Origin: Paenibacillus sp. JDR-2
Lineage (GTDB): Bacteria; Bacillota; Bacilli; Paenibacillales; Paenibacillaceae
Assembly (NCBI RefSeq): GCF_000023585.1
Contig: NC_012914.1
Span: 3,936,001-4,000,000 of the forward strand
Direction of reading: 5' to 3'
Length of the DNA: 64,000 bases
In this document: positions 24,254 to 34,233 of the stretch, piece by piece
Layout: the number at the start of each line of letters is the position of its first letter
Position numbering within the stretch: the first letter of the stretch is position 1
The notes under the pieces: model-generated
Told to the model about the DNA's origin: nothing
The model's database searches: none
What the model saw: only the letters and a program-made list of their open reading frames with translations
Translations under genes and position numbers: made by a program

Positions 24254-25252
24254 TTAATTTGTTTCGGACTGTTCTTCTTCACGCTGGATCAGCCCTGCAA
24301 ACAAAGCATGAACGAACTGCACGGAGTCGAATTCCTGCAGATCCGTCATCTTCTCGCCAAGACCTACTAGCTTCACCGGAAGGTTCAGTTCATTGCGGAT
24401 GGCGATTACAATACCGCCTTTTGCCGTGCCGTCAAGCTTGGTCAGCACAAGACCGGTAACACCGCTTTTCTCGCCAAAGAGCTTAGCTTGGCTGAGAGCG
24501 TTCTGGCCCGTTGTCGCATCAAGCACAAGCAGCACTTCATGCGGGGCATCCGGAATTTCGCGCTGGATAACGCGGAAAATCTTGTTCAGCTCTTCCATCA
24601 GGTTTGATTTGTTCTGTAGACGGCCAGCCGTATCGCAGAGAAGGACATCAACGCCGCGCTGCTTAGCCGCTTGAACCGCATCAAACATAACCGCAGCCGG
24701 GTCCGATCCGGATTGCTGCTTGATCACGTCAACGCCTACGCGCTGACCCCATACTTCAAGCTGCTCGATAGCAGCCGCACGGAACGTGTCGCCAGCTGCC
24801 AGAAGCACGCTTTTGCCTTCGCTTTTGAATTTATGGGCGAGCTTGCCGATTGTTGTTGTTTTGCCGACGCCGTTAACGCCAACAAACAAAATAACGGTAA
24901 TGCCGCTTTTCGCCATTTGAAGGCCGGGATTCTGCTCCCCCTTCAGCAGGCCGATCAGCTTTTCCGACAGGATTGGCTGCAGTTCGGCTGCTTGTTCGAT
25001 TTTCCGCTTCTTCACTTCTGCGCGGAGTTCATCGATCAAAGTCATGACCGTATTGACGCCAACATCGGCGCCGATGAGAATTTCTTCGAGCTCCTCGTAG
25101 AACTCTTCATCGATTTTTTTACGGCGTGTAATCAGCTCTTCGACCTTCTCGACAAGAGCAACGCGCGTCTTAGTCAGGCCTTCTTTAAATATCGTGGTTA
25201 CCGCTTCGGTCTTCGAAGCGATGCTTTCCTTCAGCTTTTTGAAAAAACTCAT
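24254..25252 (-). CDS. ftsY: SRP receptor FtsY
   Basis: Membrane-associated receptor GTPase for SRP. 332 residues without the long acidic A domain of E. coli. NG domains: GVNGVGKTTTIGKLA, DTFRAAAIEQLEVWG, CDTAGRLQNKSNLM, TKLDGTAKGGI. The start was chosen at ATG 25252 (MSFFKKLKESI) behind GGAGG; the longer reading to 25312 overlaps smc. It lies 34 nt downstream of the smc stop. Confidence 0.97.
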   Translation of the reverse strand: MSFFKKLKESIASKTEAVTTIFKEGLTKTRVALVEKVEELITRRKKIDEEFYEELEEILIGADVGVNTVMTLIDELRAEVKKRKIEQAAELQPILSEKLIGLLKGEQNPGLQMAKSGITVILFVGVNGVGKTTTIGKLAHKFKSEGKSVLLAAGDTFRAAAIEQLEVWGQRVGVDVIKQQSGSDPAAVMFDAVQAAKQRGVDVLLCDTAGRLQNKSNLMEELNKIFRVIQREIPDAPHEVLLVLDATTGQNALSQAKLFGEKSGVTGLVLTKLDGTAKGGIVIAIRNELNLPVKLVGLGEKMTDLQEFDSVQFVHALFAGLIQREEEQSETN

Positions 25253-25286
25253 AAGGGTTAAGTCCTCCATCCTATTAGGCCACTGC

Positions 25287-28200
25287 TTATGCGGATTCCT
25301 GCTCTTCCGCATCTTCTTCGAGGCGCACGGAAACCAGCTTCGATACGCCGCCTTCCTCCATCGTTACGCCGTACAGGACATCGGCTTCCTCCATCGTGCC
25401 TTTCCGGTGAGTCACGACGATAAACTGTGTAAGACCGGAGAACTCACGCAGGTATTGGGCAAAACGGGCAACGTTCGCTTCATCAAGCGCCGCTTCTACT
25501 TCGTCAAGCACGCAAAACGGCACTGGCTTCACCTGCAGAATGGCAAATAATAAGGCGATAGCTGTAAGCGCCCGCTCTCCGCCGGATAACAGCTGCAGGT
25601 TTTGCAGCTTTTTGCCCGGAGGCTGAGCGACGATATCAATCCCTGTATCCAAGACCCGCTCAGGATCAACCAGAACCAGGTCAGCTCGGCCTCCGCCGAA
25701 CAACTTCGCGAATACAACCACGAAATGTCTGCGGATCTGATCGAAGGTTGACCGGAAGCGCTTGGACATCTCTTCATCCATCTCGCGGATTACCTGATAT
25801 AAAGTAGTTTTGGCTTCAACCAGGTCATCCTTCTGCTCGGTAAGGAACTCGAAACGCTCTCTTACGCGCTCATATTCTTCGATCGCGCCAAGGTTCACGT
25901 CGCCAAGCGCCGTAATTTGACGCTTGATATCGCGGACCGCGTTTTGCGTGCCGACGATGTCCTCGGGCACCGGATACTGCTCCTTCGCCAGTTCGAAGCT
26001 GAGCTCATATTCCTCGCTCAGCTTGCGGAGCAGGTTGTCCAGCTCAACGTCTAGGCGGTTGGCCGCGATTTCGGTCTGGCGCATCTGATCCTCCACCTGA
26101 CGGAGCTGTCCGCGCTGTTCCTTCGTATCGCTCTCGCCCTGCTCCAGCTCCTTCACGCGGTCAGCGCGGGCTGATCGCTTCAGGTCCGTCTGTTCCGCGC
26201 ATTCCTGCTTCTTCAAGCGCAAATGGTTCAACTGCTCGATCTGGGCAACCGTCTCCCCGCCGTGACGCTCCATTTCGGCATCCTGCTGACTAAAGAGAGT
26301 GCGGTAGCTTGCGAGCTCCTGCTTGGCGCGCTGAATATCGGCTCGGACGCGCGCTGCCTGATCCTCGAAGGATTGCTTCTCCTGATCGGTTTTCGCTACG
26401 GAAATTTTCAAGTCCGTCAGCTGAACCTGCAGTTCTTCCTTCGCCGTCTCGCTTGCTTTGCGGCGCTCTTCGGCAAGCCTGATCGCTTCTTGCAGACGGG
26501 CTTCGTCTGCCGTCAGCTGCTCAAGCCGCACCTCGGCCTCCGTCGCCATATCCTGCATCGATTGCTGCTCAGCCGTATGATTCGTACGGTCTGCCGTAAA
26601 CAGCTGTTCTTGCTCGGTGAGGTGCTTCGCCTCATTGTTCAGCTGCTGCAGCTCGGCACGGACCTGCTGCTCGTCAATCCGGTATTGCTCAGCCTGCGAG
26701 CGAAGCTCCTCCATTTTTTGCGAGAGGATGGATTGCTCCTTGCGGACATCGCTTAACTTATCCCGCAGCTGTGCGATTGTTTTCTCGCCTTCCATAATCT
26801 CTTGATCCAATGCTTCAATCTGGCGCTGACGGCCAAGCAAGCTTGCCCCCTTCTTCTGAAGGCTGCCGCCTGTCATCGAACCGCCGGCATTTACAACATC
26901 GCCTTCCAGCGTAACGACGCGATAGCGGTATTGGCATTTGGATGCAATACGGTTGGCTTGCTCAAGAGTTTCGGCCAAAAGCACGTTGCCGAGCAAATTT
27001 TGAATAATTGCTTCGTAACGCGGTTCGCAGGACACCAAATCTGCCGCAACACCTACAAAGCCGTCAACCGACTCGGCCATCCGCTTTTCATGTTCAGGGA
27101 CATGACGACCACGGATAACGTCAAGCGGAAGGAAGGTCGCGCGGCCTAGCTGACGCTGCTTCAGGAAGGAAATTGCGCTTCGTGCCGATTTCTCGTCTTC
27201 CATAACGATATGCTGCAAGGCGCCGCCTAACGCGGTTTCTACAGCGGTCTCAATTCTCTCGGGTACACGGACAAGCTCGGCTACGGCTCCATGCACACCG
27301 CTGATTCCTCCGGAACCGGAAGATTTGCGGGATGCTTTAAGCACTTCGCGGACGCCATGCATAAAGCCATCCAACGCATCCTGCATTTCCTTCATCGTAT
27401 CGCGACGTGAGACTTGCGCGTCGAGCTTCTGCTCCCATTTGCGAAGCGCAGCCGTTGCATCCTCTGATATTTGGCCAAGCTCCTTGGCTTTCTCCGCTTG
27501 ATCGATATATTTGGTGCGCGCCTTGCTGATCGCATCAAGGGTTGCTTCAAGCTGCTTCTCCAGCTCTGCTCTCCGGGCATTCAGCTTGCGCTGCTGCTCC
27601 GTCCACTTGGCTTCCTCATCGCTGAGGCGTTCCATGCGCCGCTGAACCGCTTCCTGCTGCTGGGCAGCGTAACGGATTTCGTTGCGAAGCTGAGCCATCG
27701 TGCTGAGCACTTCCAGCAATTCGCCCTTCAGCATTTCTTCCGCATCCACCGCTGTACCGCCGGATACGCCAATTAAATTATTTTCTTCGACAGCAAGCTT
27801 TTGCTTCAGCTCGGCCAGCTGCAATTCCAATACCGCGGCGCGATTGCGGAATTCCGCTTCTTCGCTGGTCAGCGCAGCGATTCTCTCATCCTGGGCGGAA
27901 ATCGTTTCTTCGAGCTGCTTTTTATTTTGCTCCAGGTTCTTCTTCCGTTCCTTCAGAACCTCGCCAAAGCCTTCGCATTTCTCGTACTCTTCACTGTAGT
28001 GAAGCATGTCCCCATGAAGACGGTCGAGCGCTTCCTCCAGCTCGCGAAGCACCTGGCGGTCCTTCTCCAGATGGGCATCATGCTTGCTGACAACGGTAGA
28101 CAGCTCCAGCTGTTCATGCTTCAGACGCTCCAGCTTGGTATTCGCTTCCGACCAAGAGCCGTACACGTTCTCAATGTTATGTACGTACATCGAGATCTCC

Positions 28201-28874
28201 TGCGTTTTCAATTGCTCCCTGAGCTGCTTGAAGTGGATGGCTTTCTCCGATTGAATGCGAAGCGGCTCTACCTGATCTTCCAGCTCAGTCACTAGGTCAT
28301 GGATCCGGAGAAGATTGTTTTCCGTATCTTCCAGCTTGCGCTGGGCTTCGCGTTTACGCGACTTGTATTTAACAATGCCTGACGCTTCTTCGAAAATACC
28401 CCTGCGGTCTTCCGAACGGGTACTTAATATTTCCTCAATACGGCCTTGTCCGATGATGGAGTAGGCTTCTTTACCGATACCTGTATCCATAAACAGCTCG
28501 GTAATATCCTTCAACCGGCAAGACTGCTTGTTTATCATATATTCGCTATCGCCGCTCCGATGGACACGGCGGGTAACCGTCACTTCATTATATTCGAGCG
28601 GCAGTGCCCCATCGCCGTTATCAAGCGTCAGCGATACTTCACCATAGTTAACTGCCTTGCGCGCGTCGCTTCCGGCAAAAATAATATCTTCCATCTTTCC
28701 GCCGCGAAGGCTTTTGGCGCTTTGTTCGCCCAGCACCCAGCGGATGCCGTCCGAAATATTGCTTTTACCGCTGCCGTTAGGTCCGACAACAGCCGTAATG
28801 CCGGTGACGAATTCCATTTCCGTCTTGTCGGCAAACGATTTAAAACCCGATAATTCTATACGTTTCAGGAACAT
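25287..28874 (-). CDS. smc: Chromosome partition protein Smc
   Basis: SMC ATPase that condenses and segregates chromosomes with ScpA and ScpB. 1195 residues, full length. N-terminal Walker A VVGPNGSGKSNISDGI, long coiled coils (about 170-500 and 670-1020), the hinge (about 510-640, with SGGISGVHGAVAELV and GGSMTGGS after it), the C-terminal signature LLSGGERALTAIALLFA and Walker B PFCVLDEVEAALDEANV. It lies between rnc and ftsY, the standard Bacillus order. Confidence 0.98.
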   Translation of the reverse strand: MFLKRIELSGFKSFADKTEMEFVTGITAVVGPNGSGKSNISDGIRWVLGEQSAKSLRGGKMEDIIFAGSDARKAVNYGEVSLTLDNGDGALPLEYNEVTVTRRVHRSGDSEYMINKQSCRLKDITELFMDTGIGKEAYSIIGQGRIEEILSTRSEDRRGIFEEASGIVKYKSRKREAQRKLEDTENNLLRIHDLVTELEDQVEPLRIQSEKAIHFKQLREQLKTQEISMYVHNIENVYGSWSEANTKLERLKHEQLELSTVVSKHDAHLEKDRQVLRELEEALDRLHGDMLHYSEEYEKCEGFGEVLKERKKNLEQNKKQLEETISAQDERIAALTSEEAEFRNRAAVLELQLAELKQKLAVEENNLIGVSGGTAVDAEEMLKGELLEVLSTMAQLRNEIRYAAQQQEAVQRRMERLSDEEAKWTEQQRKLNARRAELEKQLEATLDAISKARTKYIDQAEKAKELGQISEDATAALRKWEQKLDAQVSRRDTMKEMQDALDGFMHGVREVLKASRKSSGSGGISGVHGAVAELVRVPERIETAVETALGGALQHIVMEDEKSARSAISFLKQRQLGRATFLPLDVIRGRHVPEHEKRMAESVDGFVGVAADLVSCEPRYEAIIQNLLGNVLLAETLEQANRIASKCQYRYRVVTLEGDVVNAGGSMTGGSLQKKGASLLGRQRQIEALDQEIMEGEKTIAQLRDKLSDVRKEQSILSQKMEELRSQAEQYRIDEQQVRAELQQLNNEAKHLTEQEQLFTADRTNHTAEQQSMQDMATEAEVRLEQLTADEARLQEAIRLAEERRKASETAKEELQVQLTDLKISVAKTDQEKQSFEDQAARVRADIQRAKQELASYRTLFSQQDAEMERHGGETVAQIEQLNHLRLKKQECAEQTDLKRSARADRVKELEQGESDTKEQRGQLRQVEDQMRQTEIAANRLDVELDNLLRKLSEEYELSFELAKEQYPVPEDIVGTQNAVRDIKRQITALGDVNLGAIEEYERVRERFEFLTEQKDDLVEAKTTLYQVIREMDEEMSKRFRSTFDQIRRHFVVVFAKLFGGGRADLVLVDPERVLDTGIDIVAQPPGKKLQNLQLLSGGERALTAIALLFAILQVKPVPFCVLDEVEAALDEANVARFAQYLREFSGLTQFIVVTHRKGTMEEADVLYGVTMEEGGVSKLVSVRLEEDAEEQESA

Positions 28875-28923
28875 AACCTGGCTTTCACCTCATCGCCTAT
28901 TGTAACACAACATAACGCGGCTC

Positions 28924-29043
28924 GTTAACCTATTACCCGCTGTAAAATCAGACAAGGCGGGGCAAGCCGAAACGGCTGTAGCCGTCCTGTGGCGGCGAGG
29001 CGCGTTTCATTACCGAAAATGCTAAGCCATTTCATAGGTTAAC
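28924..29043. repeat. 120-nt structured intergenic element with 10-bp terminal inverted repeats
   Basis: GTTAACCTAT (28924-28933) is perfectly repeated inverted at 29034-29043 (ATAGGTTAAC). Inside lies a GC-rich multi-hairpin core at 28969-29009 that has a relative at 42308-42346. No ORF. It fills most of the 242-nt gap between smc and the rnc terminator. Confidence 0.6.
28969..29009. repeat. Dispersed palindromic repeat, copy 1
   Basis: A 41-nt unit beginning GAAACGGCT, with CCGTCCT and GGCGG in the middle and ending GCGCGTTTCA. GAAACG/CGTTTC closes the stem and CGGCTGTAGCCG makes an inner hairpin. Copy 2 (42308-42346) shares all four blocks in the same order. Confidence 0.7.
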
Positions 29044-29069
29044 TCATATACATTCATAGAATTAAAAAA

Positions 29070-29110
29070 AAGCCTGCCGCAGATCCCTTACATGAGTCCG
29101 CAACAGGCTT
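29070..29110 (-). terminator. Intrinsic terminator after rnc
   Basis: AAGCCTG/CAGGCTT outer stem continued by an imperfect inner stem, followed by eight U residues on the minus strand, seven bases after the rnc stop. Confidence 0.85.
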
Positions 29111-29116
29111 ATTCCA

Positions 29117-29812
29117 TTATTCCGTTAGCGATTGCCAAGCAACTGCCGCAGCACGCTGCTCCGCTTCCTTCTTCGTTCTGCCGCTGCCGTTTCCGTAAGG
29201 AATTTCGCCGATGCAAACCTCGACGACAAACTCGCGGTCATGGGCAGGTCCACGCTCTTCCATAATCCGGTATTCTACCGCGCCTAGCCCCTTGTGCTGG
29301 GCACGCTCCTGCAGCTTGGACTTGAAGTCCTTCACAAGCAGCCCGTAGTCATTGGATTCAATGTACGGGAACATATGCGTCTCAAGAAACGCTCTTGTCC
29401 GTTCGATGCCGGCGTCTAGGAATATCGCTCCAACAAAAGCTTCAAACAAATCGGCGAGCAGCGCGGGACGCTGTCTTCCTCCAAGCTGCTCTTCGCCTCT
29501 GCCAAGCTGAATATGGGCGCCAAGCTCCAGCCGCTCCGCGAATTGGGCCAATGAAGGCTCGCAAACGACAGATGCACGCATACGGGTCAGCTCACCTTCC
29601 GGACGGTTCGGATACGCCGCAAACAAGTATTCCGATACGAGCAGCTGCAGAACAGCGTCACCTAGAAATTCCAGGCGTTCATTATGCTCGATCGTCCCAT
29701 GTTTGTGTTCATTGACATAGGAAGTATGCGTAAAAGCCTGCTTCAGCAGCTTCAGCTGTTTGAAGCGAAGCTGCAGACGGGTCTGCAGCTCGTTAATGGA
29801 ATCACGCTTCAT
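29117..29812 (-). CDS. rnc: Ribonuclease III
   Basis: Double-stranded-RNA endonuclease for rRNA and mRNA processing. 231 residues. The signature NERLEFLGDAVLQLLVSEYL carries the catalytic Glu/Asp, and DLFEAFVGAIFLDAG holds the second acidic pair. The C-terminal dsRBD spans about 160-231 (DFKSKLQERAQHKG through GRTKKEAEQRAAAVAW). Its start overlaps the fabF stop by 11 nt, so it is the tail of the fatty-acid operon. Confidence 0.97.
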   Translation of the reverse strand: MKRDSINELQTRLQLRFKQLKLLKQAFTHTSYVNEHKHGTIEHNERLEFLGDAVLQLLVSEYLFAAYPNRPEGELTRMRASVVCEPSLAQFAERLELGAHIQLGRGEEQLGGRQRPALLADLFEAFVGAIFLDAGIERTRAFLETHMFPYIESNDYGLLVKDFKSKLQERAQHKGLGAVEYRIMEERGPAHDREFVVEVCIGEIPYGNGSGRTKKEAEQRAAAVAWQSLTE

Positions 29813-31043
29813 AGACTTTCATCACGATCGTCGCGTTATGACCGCCGAAGCCGAACGAATTGGACAGCGCCGTTCTGACATCCGCTTTACGCGGCGTATT
29901 TGGCACGTAATCCAGGTCAAGCTCAGGATCTTGATTCTCCAAGTTAATGGTTGGAGCAATAATACCGTTTTGGAGCGTAAGACCAAGGATAACCGCTTCA
30001 ACGCCGCCTGCAGCACCAAGCAAATGGCCCGTCATCGATTTCGTTGAGCTGACGGCCAGTTTATAGGCATGGTCGCCAAATGCCTTCTTAATTGCACTCG
30101 TTTCCGAACGGTCCCCTACTGGCGTCGATGTGCCGTGTGCATTAATATAATCAATCGCTTCAGGCTCAATTCCAGCGTCCTTCAAAGCTTTCACCATACA
30201 ACGAGCAGCTCCGTCCGGATCCGGCTCCGTCATATGATGAGCATCGCCGCTCATGCCATAGCCAATAACTTCGGCATAAATATGAGCGCCACGCTGTTGT
30301 GCATGTTCAAGCGATTCCAGAATCAAGACGCCCGCACCTTCGCCCATAATGAAACCATCACGGTCGATATCAAACGGGCGACTCGCCTTTTCAGGTTCGT
30401 CATTGCGAACGGACATCGCGCGCATCGAGCAGAAGCCTGCAAGACCTGTAGGCCGGATTGTCGCTTCCGCACCGCCGCAGATCATGACGTCGGCATCGCC
30501 GCGTTGAATCATTTTATACGAATCGCCGATAGAGTGAGTACCCGTTGCACATGCGGTTACCGCTGTGCTGTTCGGGCCTTTCGCTCCAGTCAGCATCGAT
30601 ACTTGGCCGGAAGCCATGTTCGCGATCATCATAGGGATGAAGAACGGGCTTACGCGCTTAGGACCTTTCTCCAGCAAAATGTTATGCTGATCTTCCCAAG
30701 TGCCAAGTCCGCCGATACCAGAGCCGACGATTACACCTACACGTTCAGGATCAACGTTTGTGCCGATCTCAAGGCCGGCATCTTTTACCGCGCTCAAGCT
30801 CGCTACAGACGCGAATTGAACGAAACGGTCCATGCGGCGAGCTTCTTTTTTATCAAGATTATAATCTTCGGGATTAAAGTTTTTCACTTCAGCGGCAATT
30901 TGGGTTGGATATTCGGATACATCAAACGCTTCGATATGCGATACGCCTGATTTTCCTTCCATCAAATTCCCCCAGAACTGCTCCAGGTCTGCCCCTAGCG
31001 AGGTAATAACCCCCATGCCGGTAACAACAACTCTTTGCTTCAT
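29802..31043 (-). CDS. fabF: 3-oxoacyl-[ACP] synthase II (FabF)
   Basis: Condensing enzyme for chain elongation in type II fatty-acid synthesis. 413 residues. The Cys-His-His triad is visible: nucleophile in VTACATGTHSIGDSY, first His in NAHGTSTPVGD, second His in STKSMTGHLLGAAGG. The start MKQRVVVTGMGVIT has an SD with GAGGTG. It sits between acpP and rnc; in B. subtilis fabF is elsewhere, so this is a lineage feature. Confidence 0.97.
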   Translation of the reverse strand: MKQRVVVTGMGVITSLGADLEQFWGNLMEGKSGVSHIEAFDVSEYPTQIAAEVKNFNPEDYNLDKKEARRMDRFVQFASVASLSAVKDAGLEIGTNVDPERVGVIVGSGIGGLGTWEDQHNILLEKGPKRVSPFFIPMMIANMASGQVSMLTGAKGPNSTAVTACATGTHSIGDSYKMIQRGDADVMICGGAEATIRPTGLAGFCSMRAMSVRNDEPEKASRPFDIDRDGFIMGEGAGVLILESLEHAQQRGAHIYAEVIGYGMSGDAHHMTEPDPDGAARCMVKALKDAGIEPEAIDYINAHGTSTPVGDRSETSAIKKAFGDHAYKLAVSSTKSMTGHLLGAAGGVEAVILGLTLQNGIIAPTINLENQDPELDLDYVPNTPRKADVRTALSNSFGFGGHNATIVMKVYEA

Positions 31044-31195
31044 TTAAGATTCACCTCGAGTGGACTGCAATTTAGATGCGTGCATCACATCTTCTATATA
31101 TAAAAAAAGCGTACAAGCTCATTCATAATTTCATGATGATTCCGTGCCTCAGATGGAGAGAAGTCCCGTCTATTACAACGGGACCCTTCTTTTCC

Positions 31196-31429
31196 TTACG
31201 TATGAGATTGTATGTAATTGACTACTTCTCCCACCGTGGTGATCGTCTCTGCATCTTCATCAGAGATCTCCAGGTCAAACTCATCTTCCAATTCCATGAC
31301 CAACTCAACGACATCAAGAGAGTCAGCGCCGAGGTCATCTTTGAAGGAAGCTTCCAGCGTGACTTCCGCTTCGTCTACGCCAAGTCTGTCGACGACGATA
31401 CGTTTTACACGTTCTACTACTTCGGACAT
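31196..31429 (-). CDS. acpP: Acyl carrier protein
   Basis: 77 residues carrying growing acyl chains on phosphopantetheine. The attachment Ser is in GADSLDVVELVM; the protein is acidic (DEFDLEISDEDAETI). The start ATG at 31429 (MSEVVERVKRI) has AGGAGG eight bases upstream; the GTG at 31438 is only an in-frame extension. A hairpin (GTCCCGT/ACGGGAC, about 31158-31180) in the 150-nt gap before fabF has a poor U run and may let transcription through. Confidence 0.97.
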   Translation of the reverse strand: MSEVVERVKRIVVDRLGVDEAEVTLEASFKDDLGADSLDVVELVMELEDEFDLEISDEDAETITTVGEVVNYIQSHT

Positions 31430-31523
31430 CCGATTCACCTCCTCCTAGGGTATTATACGAGAATTTAAGACAAAACGCCATACATAACCGTTGCATTTCC
31501 GGTCATTGCGGCGTGATGCTATC

Positions 31524-32273
31524 TTACATGTACATACCGCCGTCAATATGGACGGTTTGGCCTGTCATATAAGAAGCAGCATCGGATGCGAGGAAGCGTA
31601 CCGCTGCGGCAATATCCTCAGCCGCGCCAAGGCGTGCAAGAGGTATTTGCGAAGAAAGCGATTCCTTCATCTCGGAGGACAGCTTGTCCGTCATATCCGT
31701 TTGAATAAAGCCTGGGGCAATGCAATTTACGGTAATGCCGCGGGATGCAAGCTCGCGCGCGCTCGACTTCGTAAGGCCGATTACGCCTGCTTTCGCCGCG
31801 ACATAGTTCGCCTGACCCGGATTTCCGAGCACGCCAACTACCGAAGAGATGTTAATAATGCGTCCGGTACGCTGCTTCATCATAGGCCGCGTAACCGCTT
31901 TGATCCCGTTAAAGACGCCCTTCAAGTTCGTCTCAATAACTTGGTCAAATTCCTCTTCTTTCATACGCATAATTAAATTATCTCTTGTAATGCCTGCGTT
32001 ATTCACCAAAATATCGATTGAACCAAATTGATCGACAACTTCTTTGACCATAGCTTCGAATTCATCGGTTTTGCCAACGTTCGCTTTCAGAATGATAGCG
32101 CGTCGGCCAAACGCTTCAACCGCTTTGGCTGTCTCCGCCGCAGCTGCCTCGCTGCCCGAGTAGTTGATCGCTACATCGGCGCCAGCTTCCGCTAACGCAA
32201 CCGCGATGGCACGGCCGATACCGCGGGATGCGCCCGTTACAAGCGCTTTTTTGCCTTCAAGACTAGCAAACAT
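31524..32273 (-). CDS. fabG: 3-oxoacyl-[ACP] reductase FabG
   Basis: NADPH-dependent short-chain dehydrogenase of fatty-acid elongation. 249 residues. Cofactor loop VTGASRGIGRAIA, structural LVNNAGITRDNL, catalytic Ser in INISSVVG and Tyr-x-x-x-Lys in NYVAAKAG, C-terminal GQTVHIDGGMYM. It lies between fabD and acpP in the standard cluster order. Confidence 0.97.
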   Translation of the reverse strand: MFASLEGKKALVTGASRGIGRAIAVALAEAGADVAINYSGSEAAAAETAKAVEAFGRRAIILKANVGKTDEFEAMVKEVVDQFGSIDILVNNAGITRDNLIMRMKEEEFDQVIETNLKGVFNGIKAVTRPMMKQRTGRIINISSVVGVLGNPGQANYVAAKAGVIGLTKSSARELASRGITVNCIAPGFIQTDMTDKLSSEMKESLSSQIPLARLGAAEDIAAAVRFLASDAASYMTGQTVHIDGGMYM

Positions 32274-32308
32274 GGTATACCTCCTCCAAGTTTTGCATGA
32301 GCACGATA

Positions 32309-33232
32309 CTACAGTGTTTCCAATGCAGCAATGTTGTTTACCGAGATAACGCGCAGATTTTTGTCGACTTTCTTGATCAAACCGGCAAGCACAGTGCCCG
32401 AACCGATCTCAACAAAAGTATCTACGCCCTGTTCAGCCAAATAACGGATGCTGTCTTCCCATAGAACAGGAGAATAAACCTGCTCGACCAGAAGATTGCG
32501 GATCGAAGCCGCTTCCGTCACCGGAGCAGCCGTTACGTTTGCTACTACCGGAATAGCGGCATCGTTCATCGACACTTCCGACAAAACGCCGGACAGCTTC
32601 TCAGCCGCTGGCTTCATTAGCGAGGAATGGAACGGACCGCTTACTTCCAGTGGAATGACACGCTTCGCGCCAGCTTCTTCTTTGCCCCGCTCAACAACCG
32701 CTTGAACACCGGCTGCCGAACCGGAAACAACGATTTGACCCGGACAGTTAACATTCGCTAGTTCAACCGTATTTCCTTCTTCTGTGATCTTCGAACATAA
32801 TTCGGCCAGAACGCCGCGTTCTGCTCCAAGAACGGCTGCCATGGCGCCTTGCCCGCTAGGGACAGCCTGCTCCATGAACTCGCCCCGCGCACGAACCGTG
32901 CGGACCGCATCCTCAAAGCCGAGTACGCCAGCTGCAACCAGCGCGCTGTACTCGCCAAGGCTATGGCCAGCCACGTAATCGGCCTTCAGTCCGCGGCCTT
33001 CAAGCGCCTTCAGCAGGGCAATACTTACCGTCAGAAGCGCCGGTTGCGTATTTGCAGTCTGCTTCAACACATCGTCCGGACCGTTAAAAATAATATCGCT
33101 AAGCTTGAAGCCCAGCGCTTGGTCCGCTTGCTCGAATACAGCGCGGGAGCTTTCAAATGCTTCATACGCGTCTTTGCCCATACCAACGGCTTGCGCGCCT
33201 TGGCCGGGAAAAACAAATGCTGTTTTGCTCAA
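32309..33232 (-). CDS. fabD: Malonyl-CoA:ACP transacylase FabD
   Basis: Loads malonyl groups onto ACP. 307 residues. VFPGQGAQAVGMGKD at the N-terminus, nucleophile elbow GHSLGEYSALVAAGVL, catalytic His in SGPFHSSLM, and C-terminal FVEIGSGTVLAGLIKK. It is 14 nt from fabH and 35 nt from fabG, all one operon. Confidence 0.97.
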   Translation of the reverse strand: MSKTAFVFPGQGAQAVGMGKDAYEAFESSRAVFEQADQALGFKLSDIIFNGPDDVLKQTANTQPALLTVSIALLKALEGRGLKADYVAGHSLGEYSALVAAGVLGFEDAVRTVRARGEFMEQAVPSGQGAMAAVLGAERGVLAELCSKITEEGNTVELANVNCPGQIVVSGSAAGVQAVVERGKEEAGAKRVIPLEVSGPFHSSLMKPAAEKLSGVLSEVSMNDAAIPVVANVTAAPVTEAASIRNLLVEQVYSPVLWEDSIRYLAEQGVDTFVEIGSGTVLAGLIKKVDKNLRVISVNNIAALETL

Positions 33233-33246
33233 ATGAATTCCCTCCG

Positions 33247-34233
33247 TTACCAGATCAATACGGAAGCGCCCCAGGTGAGGCCTCCTCCGAAGCCAACAAA
33301 CACGAGGCAGTCCCCATCGTTTACTTTCCCTTGCTCTACGGCTTCAGCCAGCGCGACCGGAATCGATGCAGCAGACATATTGCCGTATTTGTCCAAATTA
33401 ATCATGCACTTCTCTTCCGACAGATTAAGACGGTTAAGAGCCGATTGAATGATGCGGACATTGGCTTGGTGAGGAACAAGCAGATTAATATCCTCTTTGT
33501 TCATGCCTGCTTTGCGGAGAGCTTCCTCTGCCGCATTGCCCATGATCCGCACGGCAAATTTAAACACTTCGTTGCCGGCCATATGAATGTAATGCTGCTT
33601 CGACTCAACGCTTTCCGCCGTTGAAGGCATGCGCGAACCGCCGCCGCTTACTTTCAGGAGATCTCCGCCGCCGCCGTCAGCGCCAAGCTCGAACGACTTG
33701 AAGCCGCGGCCTTCCTCTACCTGTCCAAGCACAACGGCACCCGCACCGTCGCCAAACAAGATGCACGTATTGCGATCCGTATAATCCGTAATGCGGGACA
33801 AGGTCTCGGCCCCAACAACAAGGACATGCTTGTACATGCCGGTAGCGATCATATTCGAAGCGGTTGCCAGACCGTAAATAAATCCGGAGCAAGCTGCGGA
33901 CAAATCAAATGCCGCCGCTCTCTTCGCTCCAAGCTTTTCTTGCAGAAGGCATGCCGTCGAAGGGAAGAACGTATCCGGCGTAATTGTCGACACGATAATC
34001 AGGTCAATGTCTTCAATGGTAATACCCGCCGCTTCAATTGCTTTCAGCGAAGCCTGATAAGCCAGATCGGATGTTGCCTGCTCCGCTGCAGCCAGACGGC
34101 GTTCGCGGATACCCGTGCGCGTTACGATCCATTCATCGTTGGTTTCCACCATTTGTTCAAGTTCTTGATTGGATAAAATTCGGTCGGGAACGTATTTGCC
34201 CGTACCAATAATGCCAACAGGATGTAGATTCAT
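33247..34233 (-). CDS. fabH: 3-oxoacyl-[ACP] synthase III (FabH)
   Basis: Initiates fatty-acid synthesis by condensing acyl-CoA with malonyl-ACP. 328 residues. Nucleophile Cys in DLSAACSGFIYGLA, His in LVPHQANVRII, and GDGAGAVVLG. Two adjacent ATGs (34236, 34233) follow GGGAGG; the second gives the better spacing. It overlaps the plsX stop, so it is translationally coupled. Confidence 0.97.
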   Translation of the reverse strand: MNLHPVGIIGTGKYVPDRILSNQELEQMVETNDEWIVTRTGIRERRLAAAEQATSDLAYQASLKAIEAAGITIEDIDLIIVSTITPDTFFPSTACLLQEKLGAKRAAAFDLSAACSGFIYGLATASNMIATGMYKHVLVVGAETLSRITDYTDRNTCILFGDGAGAVVLGQVEEGRGFKSFELGADGGGGDLLKVSGGGSRMPSTAESVESKQHYIHMAGNEVFKFAVRIMGNAAEEALRKAGMNKEDINLLVPHQANVRIIQSALNRLNLSEEKCMINLDKYGNMSAASIPVALAEAVEQGKVNDGDCLVFVGFGGGLTWGASVLIW

